Shown here: positions 1 through 7,320 of the stretch, piece by piece
Layout: each line of letters starts with the position of its first letter
Position numbering within the stretch: the first letter of the stretch is position 1
The notes under the pieces: generated by a model
Seen by the model: only the letters and a program-made list of their open reading frames with translations
The model's database searches: none
Told to the model about the DNA's origin: nothing
Assembly (NCBI GenBank): GCA_017428085.1
Contig: JAFRRP010000075.1
Span: 52,714 to 116,713, forward strand
Direction of reading: 5' to 3'
Source of the DNA: Clostridia bacterium
GTDB lineage: Bacteria > Bacillota > Clostridia > Oscillospirales > Acutalibacteraceae
Length of the DNA: 64,000 nt
Position numbers and translations under genes: made by a program

Positions 1-1398
1 AGCATGAACAACGACACGCTCGCCGCCTCGCTCTTTACCGGCGCGATCAATCTGCTGGGCGGCAATCCTGTCTCGGAGGGCATCGCCGCGGTCGGCAATT
101 TCTGCGGCAACTGGATCAACGACGATTATCAGAGCAACATCCAGAAAGAGCTTGAAATGATGCAGGACGATATCCGCAGGATCTATTACAACAACGGCCT
201 TGAGGTCACGGAGAACGAGGACTGCAAGAAGGTGCCGGACCGGAACATGAAAGCGCCGCGCGTCGGGCTCGATCCTTCCGGTTACGTCTATGAGGCGGTC
301 GCATCCAACCGTGTCGAGGGGGCCGAGGTTACGCTGTATCAGAACGTGAAAGGCGTCAAAACGAAGGTGGCCGACGGTTCAGAGGACATCTTCGGCGCGG
401 CGAATCCGCTGATCTCCGACGCGGACGGCCGTTATGAGTGGTTCGTCCCCGAGGGACTCTGGCTCGTCGAAGTAAAGGCGGACGGTTATGTGCCGGCGGA
501 CAGCCAGAGCTGCACGAACATCAAGGAAGTCGAGAAGCGCGACGGATACACCTGGCTGCAGGTGCTGCCGCCGCAGACCGCCGTCAATATCGGCGTTGTC
601 TGCAAGGACGCGCCGTACATCAAAAATATCTTTGCCAAGAGCGACGGCGTTGAGATCGAATTCAGCCGCTATATGGATGAATCGACGCTTGTCCCGGCGA
701 ATTTCACGCTCAAAAACGCAAGCAGCCCCGTGAGCTTTACGGTCCGGAAGCTCAACAGCGAGAAAAGCCCCGTGAAGCCGGGCGTCAGCTATACGAGCCG
801 GATCCTTCTGAAGACCGCGGAGCTGCCCATGAATACCGCGCTGACGGTCGGCGTTTCCGGCAGTGTGAAAAGCTATGCCGGCGTTGCGGCGGGCGATTCC
901 TACAACGGCGTCGTAAAGACCGTGCAGGTCTACAAGCTGACGGTGAAAGGCGGGACGGCGGAGAAGAACGTCTACGCGTACCCCGCGGGCGCGTCTGTGA
1001 CGATCACGGCGAACGCGCCGACTGCCGGCTTCGCGTTCTCCGGCTGGAAAACAACGGGCGTTGCGCTGCCCGATGCGCTGCATCCGACCGTGACCTTTAC
1101 CATGCCCGCGGGCGATGTGACCGTCACGGCGGGATACGCCGGTCACGCGCGCGGCGCGCAGGATAAGCAAAAAGAATACACCCCCGGCGACGTGGACGGC
1201 GACGGCAAGATCAGCTCCGCCGACGCGCGGCTGGCGTTGCGGCGGTCGGTCAGTCTGGAGAATTATCCCGAGGGCTCCGTGCAGTTCCTTGCCTGTGATG
1301 TGGACGGAGATAACAAAGTTTCCTCCGCCGACGCGCGCCTGATCCTTCGCGCTTCCGTTGGGTTGGAAGACGCGACAAAATGGAAGAAGCAGAAATAG
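1..1398 (+). CDS. Dockerin-bearing multidomain secreted protein, 5' end outside window
   Basis: The frame is open to the first base of the window, and the first ATG (base 4) has no signal peptide or ribosome site, so this is probably the C-terminal part of a larger exported protein. In order I see a carboxypeptidase-regulatory/Cna-B-like beta sandwich (about residues 90-165), an Ig-like domain (about 205-305, with EFSRYMDESTL), an InlB-type repeat (about 310-380) and a C-terminal dockerin (about 394-457). The dockerin has two calcium loops, GDVDGDGKISSADARLALRR and CDVDGDNKVSSADARLILR. Dockerins bind cohesins on scaffold proteins, so the likely place is the cell surface. No catalytic domain is visible in the portion present. 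Confidence 0.8.
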   Translation, partial: SMNNDTLAASLFTGAINLLGGNPVSEGIAAVGNFCGNWINDDYQSNIQKELEMMQDDIRRIYYNNGLEVTENEDCKKVPDRNMKAPRVGLDPSGYVYEAVASNRVEGAEVTLYQNVKGVKTKVADGSEDIFGAANPLISDADGRYEWFVPEGLWLVEVKADGYVPADSQSCTNIKEVEKRDGYTWLQVLPPQTAVNIGVVCKDAPYIKNIFAKSDGVEIEFSRYMDESTLVPANFTLKNASSPVSFTVRKLNSEKSPVKPGVSYTSRILLKTAELPMNTALTVGVSGSVKSYAGVAAGDSYNGVVKTVQVYKLTVKGGTAEKNVYAYPAGASVTITANAPTAGFAFSGWKTTGVALPDALHPTVTFTMPAGDVTVTAGYAGHARGAQDKQKEYTPGDVDGDGKISSADARLALRRSVSLENYPEGSVQFLACDVDGDNKVSSADARLILRASVGLEDATKWKKQK

Positions 1399-1430
1399 TA
1401 TCATCCTCCGCATGACCGATCAACAGTTGA

Positions 1431-1473
1431 AAGCGCATTCCCGTCGTTTCGTACGGGATGCGCTTCTTCTGTT
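1431..1473 (+). terminator. Rho-independent terminator after dockerin gene
   Basis: Arms AAGCGCATTCCCGT and ACGGGATGCGCTT form a stem with one G-U pair around a short loop, followed by a pyrimidine run (CTTCTGTTTC). It lies 33 bases after the stop of the first gene. Confidence 0.75.
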
Positions 1474-1474
1474 T

Positions 1475-1516
1475 CTTTGGCTTTTCACGGTTTTTTGTGG
1501 GATAGCGGCAGACAGG
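1475..1516 (+). repeat. Post-terminator repeat, copy 1 (TTTGGCTYTTCACGG type)
   Basis: The segment starting CTTTGGCTTTTCACGG and continuing TTTTTTGTGGGATAGCGGCA follows a terminator. A closely matching segment follows the terminators of the giant surface protein (38357) and a weaker one follows the reductase terminator (53365). No coding potential is evident. Confidence 0.5.
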
Positions 1517-1537
1517 CATTTGTCAAAAATACACAAA

Positions 1538-1607
1538 AACCGGCGTTGTTTTTTTTACGGGGTATCCGCAAAAAATCGTCACAAGTGACGATGCGCCGGC
1601 TTTTTTC
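1538..1607 (+). promoter_or_regulatory. Nested hairpin with perfect palindrome and T-run
   Basis: Outer arms CCGGCG and CGCCGG enclose the palindrome ATCGTCACAAGTGACGAT (1575-1592, 8-base arms). The structure ends in TTTTTT, so in RNA it would look like a terminator or attenuator just upstream of the remnant starting at 1624. Related GTCAC...GTGAC palindromes occur at 44744 and 44763. Confidence 0.4.
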
Positions 1608-1623
1608 AAGTGATAAAATAATA

Positions 1624-1983
1624 ATGACTCACTATATTTCATGTCTCGGCCACGATTACGTCACACTGGATCCTCCGGTCGAGCATCCCGCCACCTGCAC
1701 CGAGGATCGGTACGTCGTAAAAACGGCATGCTCGCGCTGCGGAAAGGACGGCAGTACGACCACGACCCTGAACACGGCCGGTCACGTCGATGAAAACGGG
1801 GACAGTATATGCGACGACTGCGGCACGGCGATCACCGCGGAGACAAAAATGCGCGGCCGCACGCCCTCGGGCGGCGGAAATTCCGGCGGTTCCTCCTCCG
1901 GGAAATCGGGCGGCTTCTTCGATAAGATCGTCGAATTCTTCAGGAATATCATCAACTTCTTCAAAAATCTGTTCAGCAGATGA
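1624..1983 (+). pseudogene. C-terminal remnant of an exported Cys-repeat protein
   Basis: The reading frame from the ATG at 1624 gives about 119 residues. It carries a repeat of the kind seen in large clostridial surface proteins (HPATC...TACSRCGKDG...ICDDCG), a Gly/Ser-rich linker and a Phe-rich amphipathic tail (GGFFDKIVEFFRNIINFFKN). It has no signal peptide, and no good ribosome site precedes the ATG, although such domains are normally exported. The simplest reading is a decayed 3' end of a larger gene. The frame stays open upstream to 1477, but that part looks non-coding. A genuine small protein is possible but less likely. Confidence 0.5.
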
Positions 1984-2072
1984 TCCCGTCCGGTCCCTGT
2001 CCGGCCGCGCGCATTCATCAGGGCAACGGAGAACAGATCAGAGGCTGAAAAAGGGAATACCGACAGAAAATC

Positions 2073-2097
2073 AGCGGGGCCTTTTCCGGGCCCCGCT
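2073..2097 (-). terminator. Hairpin terminator of the beta-helix remnant
   Basis: AGCGGGGCC and GGCCCCGCT form a 9-bp stem. Read on the minus strand it is followed by GATTTTC, a short T-run. It lies just downstream of the stop of the fragment at 2114-2434. Confidence 0.6.
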
Positions 2098-2113
2098 GTT
2101 GTTGAAAGAAGTG

Positions 2114-2434
2114 TTAATGCCTGCCGATCTTATGCAGCGGGAGCTGCTCGAAACCGGGGATCTCGTTGAACGCCGGCGCGTCGTCTCGCAGGGTGTAGTC
2201 GCCGTTGGCCGGATCGACGAACAGTTGTTCCATTTGATTCGGCTTGTATACCGCATTGTCGGAAACGTCGCTGAACCGGCAGACGAGATCGTCGATCATG
2301 CCGATATCGCCGGGGCCGTTGACGATCAGGTTCCCGGTCACTTCGCTGTACGCGGGGTTGGTGACGTACCCGGGGTCCTCCGTCGCGTTGAAATCCTCCG
2401 TGATCCGCTGCAAAAGCGGAAATCGCATCGTCAA
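2114..2434 (-). pseudogene. 3' fragment of a right-handed beta-helix (pectate-lyase-like) protein
   Basis: The 106-residue minus-strand frame ends in a pattern typical of the C-termini of parallel beta-helix polysaccharide lyases and related enzymes: NQMEQLFVDPANGDYTLRDD, then APAF and a short Pro-containing tail. Members of that class are usually several hundred residues long. Here only the last part survives, with no signal peptide and no evident ribosome site, and the upstream side runs into the promoter of the convergently oriented lipoprotein gene. It retains its own terminator at 2073. I read it as a gene remnant. Confidence 0.6.
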
Positions 2435-2518
2435 ACATCCGCATATTTACGCTTGTAATTTCAGTCGTTTGGAACTATAATGATAACGGTATCACGAGTC
2501 GGATCGGAGGACATGACA

Positions 2519-3721
2519 ATGGGAAAAAATAAACGTCGGGCACATATTTTCCACGGAGGAATTTTCCCTCGCGCCGCGGTCTCGCTCCTCATTGTTTTTG
2601 CGTTTACGGCGATCCTTCCGGCCTGCGGCGGCGCAAAGCGCTTGAAAAACGACGTCGACAAGCCGATCGACAGCGTTGCCGGAACGGAAAGCTCCTTCAC
2701 CGACACGGCGCCCGCCGAAGAAAGCGCCGCCGGGGACACAGCGGATGCGAAGGTGAACGTGGTCCCCACCGCCGCTTCCGCGTTGACGCTTGTGGATAAG
2801 GATACGGAAGCGTTTACCATGCAGATCCCGGACGGCTGGGAGATGCGCTACGGCTGGGACGGGGAGAAGATGCTGCTGATCCGCGTCTACGATCCCGCGC
2901 AGCCGGTCAACCAGATCTTTTACGCGACCGATATGGTCCCGTTTATGAAAAGCGAAGCGTCCGCCGAAATGTACGCGAACAGCGGCACGGTCATGTTCAG
3001 TGAAGCGCCCGTCCTCGACCCGCCGACGAACGAGACCCTGTTCAAACAGATCCCGAAGCTGCGGACCTATTATCTGGAAACGGTAAAATCGGAAGCCACC
3101 GCCGCGATGATCCCCGAGATCTACAACTTCGAATTGCTGGAGACCCTTCCGGCGGCTTCTGCGTTCGGCGACGACAGCCTTGACGACAGCATCCTCCACG
3201 GGACCTTCCGGACCGCGGACGGAAGCGCCGAAGGCGAGGGCATCGGCTTTGCCGCTATCGTGGATCTTTTCGGTACGATGCTAAGCCCGCTTTACGGCGT
3301 GGATATGGCCTATTACAACGTATACAATTTCACCGCCATCACCGGCGTGAAGGATGAATTCGTCAACTATGAGGAGATCCTCTGCCGGTCGTTTTCCTCG
3401 CTGCAGCTCAAGCAGGAATTTGTGGCGAAGATGCTGAAAAACAGCGAGGATTCCTTCGCGCAATTACAGCAGATCAACGCCTCGATCACGGCTTCCTATT
3501 ATAACTACAACAACGCCTGGCTCGCCAGATCCAGCTCCTCGGATATCGCCCGCCAGAAATACAGCGACGCTACGCTTGGCTATGAAAGAGTATACGACAC
3601 CGAAACCGGAGAGATCTACAAGGCCTACAACGGTTTTACGGACGAATACACCGGTTCGCGCTACCAATCCGTTTCGGACGATATGTACACGCAGGGTTGG
3701 GACGGATATATCGAAAGATAA
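2519..3721 (+). CDS. Predicted lipoprotein, paralogue of the next gene
   Basis: This is a 400-residue exported protein of unknown function. The start at 2519 is chosen because GGAGG at 2506-2510 is 8 bases away; the in-frame ATG at 2513 is too close. The N-terminus has a basic stretch, a hydrophobic segment and a lipobox ending LPAC with Cys36, so lipid anchoring to the membrane is expected. After an acidic Ser/Ala linker comes a domain of about 270 residues (DKDTEAFTMQIPDGWEMRYG onward) that is closely repeated in the neighbouring dockerin protein. The C-terminus adds a Tyr-rich segment ending GWDGYIER. I do not recognise a named family. Confidence 0.8.
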   Translation: MGKNKRRAHIFHGGIFPRAAVSLLIVFAFTAILPACGGAKRLKNDVDKPIDSVAGTESSFTDTAPAEESAAGDTADAKVNVVPTAASALTLVDKDTEAFTMQIPDGWEMRYGWDGEKMLLIRVYDPAQPVNQIFYATDMVPFMKSEASAEMYANSGTVMFSEAPVLDPPTNETLFKQIPKLRTYYLETVKSEATAAMIPEIYNFELLETLPAASAFGDDSLDDSILHGTFRTADGSAEGEGIGFAAIVDLFGTMLSPLYGVDMAYYNVYNFTAITGVKDEFVNYEEILCRSFSSLQLKQEFVAKMLKNSEDSFAQLQQINASITASYYNYNNAWLARSSSSDIARQKYSDATLGYERVYDTETGEIYKAYNGFTDEYTGSRYQSVSDDMYTQGWDGYIER

Positions 3722-3773
3722 AACGATCTCATCGTAACAACATGATAAGAACAGAGAAGGGAGTTCGATCATC

Positions 3774-4928
3774 ATGAAGAACAAAACATCCGCATCGGTG
3801 CGTGATGAAAACCGAAGGAACGCAAAAACGCGCAGAATGAGAAGCGCGCTTTCGCTCCTGCTGGCAGCGGTCCTGCTGTTTTCGGTCTGCGGCCTGCCGG
3901 TCACGGCGGCAAACCGGAAGCCCGGCGACGTGGACGGGGACGGAAAGATCACCTCCGCCGACGCCCGCCTTGCGCTGCGCAGATCGGTGGGGCTTGAGCC
4001 CTATAAGGAGAATTCGGCTGAATACGCGGCCTGCGACGTGGATTTCGACGGCAGCGTTTCCTCCGCGGACGCGCGCCTGATCCTGCGCGGCTCCGTGGGC
4101 CTGGAGGACACGACGAAATGGAAGAAGCCGACCGCGTCTGCCGTGCCGAAGAAGCTCGTTTCAAAGGATACGGTGGCGTTCACCATGCAGATCCCGGAGG
4201 GCTGGGAGCTGCGCTTCGGCTGGGACGGCGAAAAGATGCTGCTGATCCGGGTCTACGATCCCAAGCAGCCGGTCAACCAGATCTTCTACGCGACCGATAT
4301 TGTCCCGTTCATGAAAAGCGAAGCGGCCGCCCAATGGTATGGGCGCACCGGGACGAAGATGTTCAGCGAAGCGCCCGTCCTCGACCCGCCCACGAACGAA
4401 ACGCTTTTCAAGCAGATCCCGAAGCTGCGCGATTATTTTCGGAATACGGTCAAATCGGAGGAGACCGTCGCGCTGCTGCCCGAGATCTACGATTTCCGCC
4501 TGATCCAGACGCTTCCCTCCAAGACGACGTCAAAGGAGTACGCCGGCCTTGACGAAAGCATCCTCTACGGGAGCTTCCGGAACGAAAACGGCAGCGCGAA
4601 AGGCGAGGGCATCGGCTATGCCTCCATCCTGGACCATTTCGGCGCCTCTTTGACCGACCCGATCACCGGCATCGACCCGGCATATTATTTCGTGTACAAC
4701 CTCACCGCGATCACCAGCGCTGCGGGGACCTTCGCCGATTATCAGGAGATCCTTTGCCGGTCGTTCTCCACGCTGAAGCTCAAGGATGATTTCGTCAAAA
4801 AAATGCTGAAAAACAGCGACGCGTTCTTTACCCAGGGGAAGGCGGTCAACGACTCGATCAACGGCGTGTATGAAAAGATCAACGCCGCCTGGGACGCCAG
4901 AATAAAGGGCGACGACCTTAAGAACTGA
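3774..4928 (+). CDS. Dockerin protein carrying the same unknown domain as its neighbour
   Basis: This is a 384-residue exported protein with an AAGGGAG ribosome site ahead of the ATG at 3774. A long basic N-terminus leads into a signal peptide (SALSLLLAAVLLFSVCGLPV, then AA). The dockerin follows at once (residues 51-114, loops GDVDGDGKITSADARLALRR and CDVDFDGSVSSADARLILR). Residues from about 125 to the end match the upstream lipoprotein almost block for block (FTMQIPEGWELRFGWDGEKM, LDPPTNETLFKQIPKLR). The pair looks like a tandem duplication in which one copy is held by lipid and the other by a dockerin. The function of the shared domain is unknown. Confidence 0.82.
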   Translation: MKNKTSASVRDENRRNAKTRRMRSALSLLLAAVLLFSVCGLPVTAANRKPGDVDGDGKITSADARLALRRSVGLEPYKENSAEYAACDVDFDGSVSSADARLILRGSVGLEDTTKWKKPTASAVPKKLVSKDTVAFTMQIPEGWELRFGWDGEKMLLIRVYDPKQPVNQIFYATDIVPFMKSEAAAQWYGRTGTKMFSEAPVLDPPTNETLFKQIPKLRDYFRNTVKSEETVALLPEIYDFRLIQTLPSKTTSKEYAGLDESILYGSFRNENGSAKGEGIGYASILDHFGASLTDPITGIDPAYYFVYNLTAITSAAGTFADYQEILCRSFSTLKLKDDFVKKMLKNSDAFFTQGKAVNDSINGVYEKINAAWDARIKGDDLKN

Positions 4929-4961
4929 CCGCCCCGCGTGACGAAAGGATAGGATTGAAAG

Positions 4962-6518
4962 ATGAAACGTATCACCAGATGCCTCTCTCTGCTGCTGGCG
5001 GCCTGTATGCTGCTGTGCGTCGTTCCGGCGCGCGCCGCCGAAATCGTGGACAGCGGCACCTGCGACAAAGACTTTAAAAACGTCACCTGGGCGCTGGACG
5101 CCGACGGGGGCCTTGTGATCAGCGGGACGGGAGAGATGGAATACTTCCCTTGGAGAAGCCGGTATTTTACAACGATCAAGGCGGTGATCATCACCAACGG
5201 CGTGACCGGTATCTGCGACTCCGCGTTTTACGAGTGCAATAAAATGCAGATCCTGTCGATCCCGAACACCGTGACGCGCATCGAGAAAGCCGCGTTTTAC
5301 GACTGTAAATCGTTGACGGACGTATCGGTCCCGGACAGCGTGACAAGCCTCGGAGACAGCGCGTTCGCCCATTGCTGGGCGCTGGAGAAGATAACGCTCC
5401 CGAACGGCCTGACAAGCATCCCGACAAATCTGTTCTACGAGTGCATGAAACTGCCGGGAGTAACGATCCCGACCGGTGTGAAAAGCGTCGGGAAACGGGC
5501 GTTTTGCAAGTGTTACGGGCTGAAGAGCGTCAAGCTCCCGAAAAGCGTGACAAGTATTGAGGAATATGCGTTCGACGCCTGCGTCGGCTTGACGGACGTA
5601 TATTACGAAGGCAGCGAGGCGAACTGGAAGGCGATCGCGATCAAAGACGGAAACACGGCTTTGGCATCTGCGAAGATCCATTACAACCAGAAGATCGGCC
5701 CGTCCGCGCACACGCACAAATGGAACGCGGGCGTGGTCACATATGCGCCCGGCTGCGGAACGCCCGGCGTAAAGACCTATGCCTGCAGCGTGTGCGGGAC
5801 GACGAAAACGGAGACGCTGCCGAAAACGAACGCCCACAAGTGGGACGCGGGCAAGGTTTATATGGAGCCCACCTGCGCGGCGGAAGGCGTGATGATCTAC
5901 ACCTGCTCCGTGTGCAAAGGCGAAAAGCGGGAACCCATCGCAAAAAAGAAAGAACATAACTGGAACCAGGGCGTCACCACAAGACCGGCCACCTGCGGCG
6001 TGGACGGCGTGAAGACCTATACCTGCATCGCGTGTCATACGACAAAGACGGAGACGATCCCGAAAACGAACGCCCATAAGTGGGATTCCGGCAAGGTGAC
6101 GAAAGCCGCCACCTGCGGCGCGGACGGCGTAAAGACCTACACGTGCTCCGTTTGCAAGACGACAAAGACGGAGACGCTGGCAAAAACGGGCGCCCATCAA
6201 TGGGACAAGGGCGTATTTACGGCGCCCGACCGCAAAAATCTATCCGCGGTCAAAACCTATACGTGTTCCGTCTGCAAAACGACGGAAACGGAAAAAATCA
6301 AGTATTTGCCCGGCGACGCGGACCGCGACGATCATATCACCTCCGCCGACGCGCGGCTCGCGCTGCGCAGATCGGTGGGGCTGGAAAGCTTTGAAAAAAA
6401 CTCGCCGCAGTTTTTGGCGTGCGACGCGGATCGGGACGCCAACGTTACCTCGGCGGACGCGCGCCTGATCCTTCGCGCTTCCGTGGGGTTGGAAAATCCG
6501 AAAACGTGGGCCAAATGA
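4962..6518 (+). CDS. BspA-type leucine-rich-repeat surface protein with C-terminal dockerin
   Basis: This 518-residue protein begins with a clear signal peptide (CLSLLLAACMLLCVVPARAA). Residues about 60-230 are BspA-like leucine-rich repeats (LTDVSVPDSVTSLGDSAFAH and similar units), a fold used for binding proteins or glycans. Residues about 245-445 are five tandem Cys-containing repeats of the form HKWDxG...PxCxxxGVKTYTCSVCxTTKTET, which could bind metal or form disulfides. Residues about 450-512 are a dockerin with slightly altered loops (GDADRDDHITSADARLALRR). It follows the two paralogues by 33 bases and is probably transcribed with them. A role in cell-surface adhesion is inferred. Confidence 0.85.
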   Translation: MKRITRCLSLLLAACMLLCVVPARAAEIVDSGTCDKDFKNVTWALDADGGLVISGTGEMEYFPWRSRYFTTIKAVIITNGVTGICDSAFYECNKMQILSIPNTVTRIEKAAFYDCKSLTDVSVPDSVTSLGDSAFAHCWALEKITLPNGLTSIPTNLFYECMKLPGVTIPTGVKSVGKRAFCKCYGLKSVKLPKSVTSIEEYAFDACVGLTDVYYEGSEANWKAIAIKDGNTALASAKIHYNQKIGPSAHTHKWNAGVVTYAPGCGTPGVKTYACSVCGTTKTETLPKTNAHKWDAGKVYMEPTCAAEGVMIYTCSVCKGEKREPIAKKKEHNWNQGVTTRPATCGVDGVKTYTCIACHTTKTETIPKTNAHKWDSGKVTKAATCGADGVKTYTCSVCKTTKTETLAKTGAHQWDKGVFTAPDRKNLSAVKTYTCSVCKTTETEKIKYLPGDADRDDHITSADARLALRRSVGLESFEKNSPQFLACDADRDANVTSADARLILRASVGLENPKTWAK

Positions 6519-6581
6519 TCATCCCGTAACGGAAACACGCCGATAGGGATTCTTGAAAGCAACACACCGCAAAAACAAAAA

Positions 6582-6636
6582 AGACAGAGGACGTTTTCCT
6601 GTCATTGTCCGTCGGGAAAAAACCGTCCTCTGTCTT
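6582..6636. terminator. Bidirectional terminator between convergent genes
   Basis: AGACAGAGGACG and CGTCCTCTGTCT make a 12-bp outer stem. A run of A precedes it and TCTGTTTTTC follows it, so it can end both the plus-strand LRR/dockerin transcript and the minus-strand FTR-like transcript. Confidence 0.75.
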
Positions 6637-6652
6637 CTGTTTTTCTGTTCGT

Positions 6653-6850
6653 TTATTTCGCCTTATAGTAGAGCATGCAGTGGCAGTAGCCCTCAAAATT
6701 CTCGTCGGCGATCTGCTCGCGGAATTCCCGGCACATGCACTTGGTCTCCTCGGTGCGTTCCCTGCGGCACGGGCAGTAGCCGCCGGTCTGCTTCAGGCCT
6801 TCCTTTACCGTATCCACGATCTCTTTGTTGGGGTTGAGCGTGATCTTCAT
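6653..6850 (-). CDS. Small ferredoxin:thioredoxin reductase catalytic-type protein
   Basis: This 65-residue protein has the cysteine layout of the ferredoxin:thioredoxin reductase catalytic subunit: GGYCPCRR, KCMCREF and EGYCHCMLY. In that family these residues hold a 4Fe-4S cluster next to a redox-active disulfide. The ribosome site AGGAGAGG lies ahead of the ATG. It is shorter than the plant/cyanobacterial subunit, as is common in anaerobes. It is the last gene of the ohrR operon, 14 bases after a flavodoxin, which suggests thiol redox work fed by flavodoxin or ferredoxin; this is an inference from position. Confidence 0.8.
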   Translation of the reverse strand: MKITLNPNKEIVDTVKEGLKQTGGYCPCRRERTEETKCMCREFREQIADENFEGYCHCMLYYKAK

Positions 6851-6864
6851 ATGCGTCCTCTCCT

Positions 6865-7278
6865 TTATTCTGCAAGAAATGATTTTGCGAAATCGGCGGC
6901 GGCTTTCAGGTCCTCCGCGTCCGGTCTGCCTTTATGAACGCCCTTGAACTCGCCGCGGCAGTGGAATTCTCTTGCTTCCATCGGGATGCCGACCCGATCC
7001 GCTTCCGCCTTGACCTTTTTGTAGGTGGAATTCAGCATGGCGGCGGAGCCGAAATTGACGATTTTGCCCACCGTGTTTTTATCAAGCGACTGCACGAAGC
7101 GCCTGACCTCGGGATCGATGCTGAACGCGTAATAGGAATTGCCCAGAAACAGAAGATCCACCGGCCCGGCAACGGGTTCCGTGATGGGCAGCGCCTCCAC
7201 GCCCAGCGCTTTTGCCACGGCCTCCGCCAGCCGTTTGGTGTTGCCCGTCTTGGTGTAGTATCTGACCGCGTATTTCAT
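6865..7278 (-). CDS. Flavodoxin-family protein
   Basis: This 137-residue protein opens with the FMN phosphate-binding pattern of flavodoxins (YYTKTGNTKRLAEAVAKAL, after a short beta strand) and has the second-strand signature DLLFLGNSYYAFSIDPEV. Flavodoxins carry single electrons through FMN in the cytoplasm. It sits between the CDF transporter and the FTR-like gene in a minus-strand run that starts with ohrR, which fits a role in the peroxide or thiol stress response. The partner enzyme cannot be told from sequence. Confidence 0.85.
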   Translation of the reverse strand: MKYAVRYYTKTGNTKRLAEAVAKALGVEALPITEPVAGPVDLLFLGNSYYAFSIDPEVRRFVQSLDKNTVGKIVNFGSAAMLNSTYKKVKAEADRVGIPMEAREFHCRGEFKGVHKGRPDAEDLKAAADFAKSFLAE

Positions 7279-7320
7279 TCTCTCTTCCTCCTGTTTTTGT
7301 GGTAAAACATATTCTGTGCG

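Noticed and set aside
1477..1623. Extension of the 1624 frame upstream to 1477
   Set aside because: The extra 49 codons cross the post-terminator repeat and the palindrome, and have no coding character or ribosome site.
4530..6200. A 556-codon minus-strand frame opposite the LRR/dockerin gene
   Set aside because: It mirrors the repeats of the real gene on the other strand and shows no start signal.
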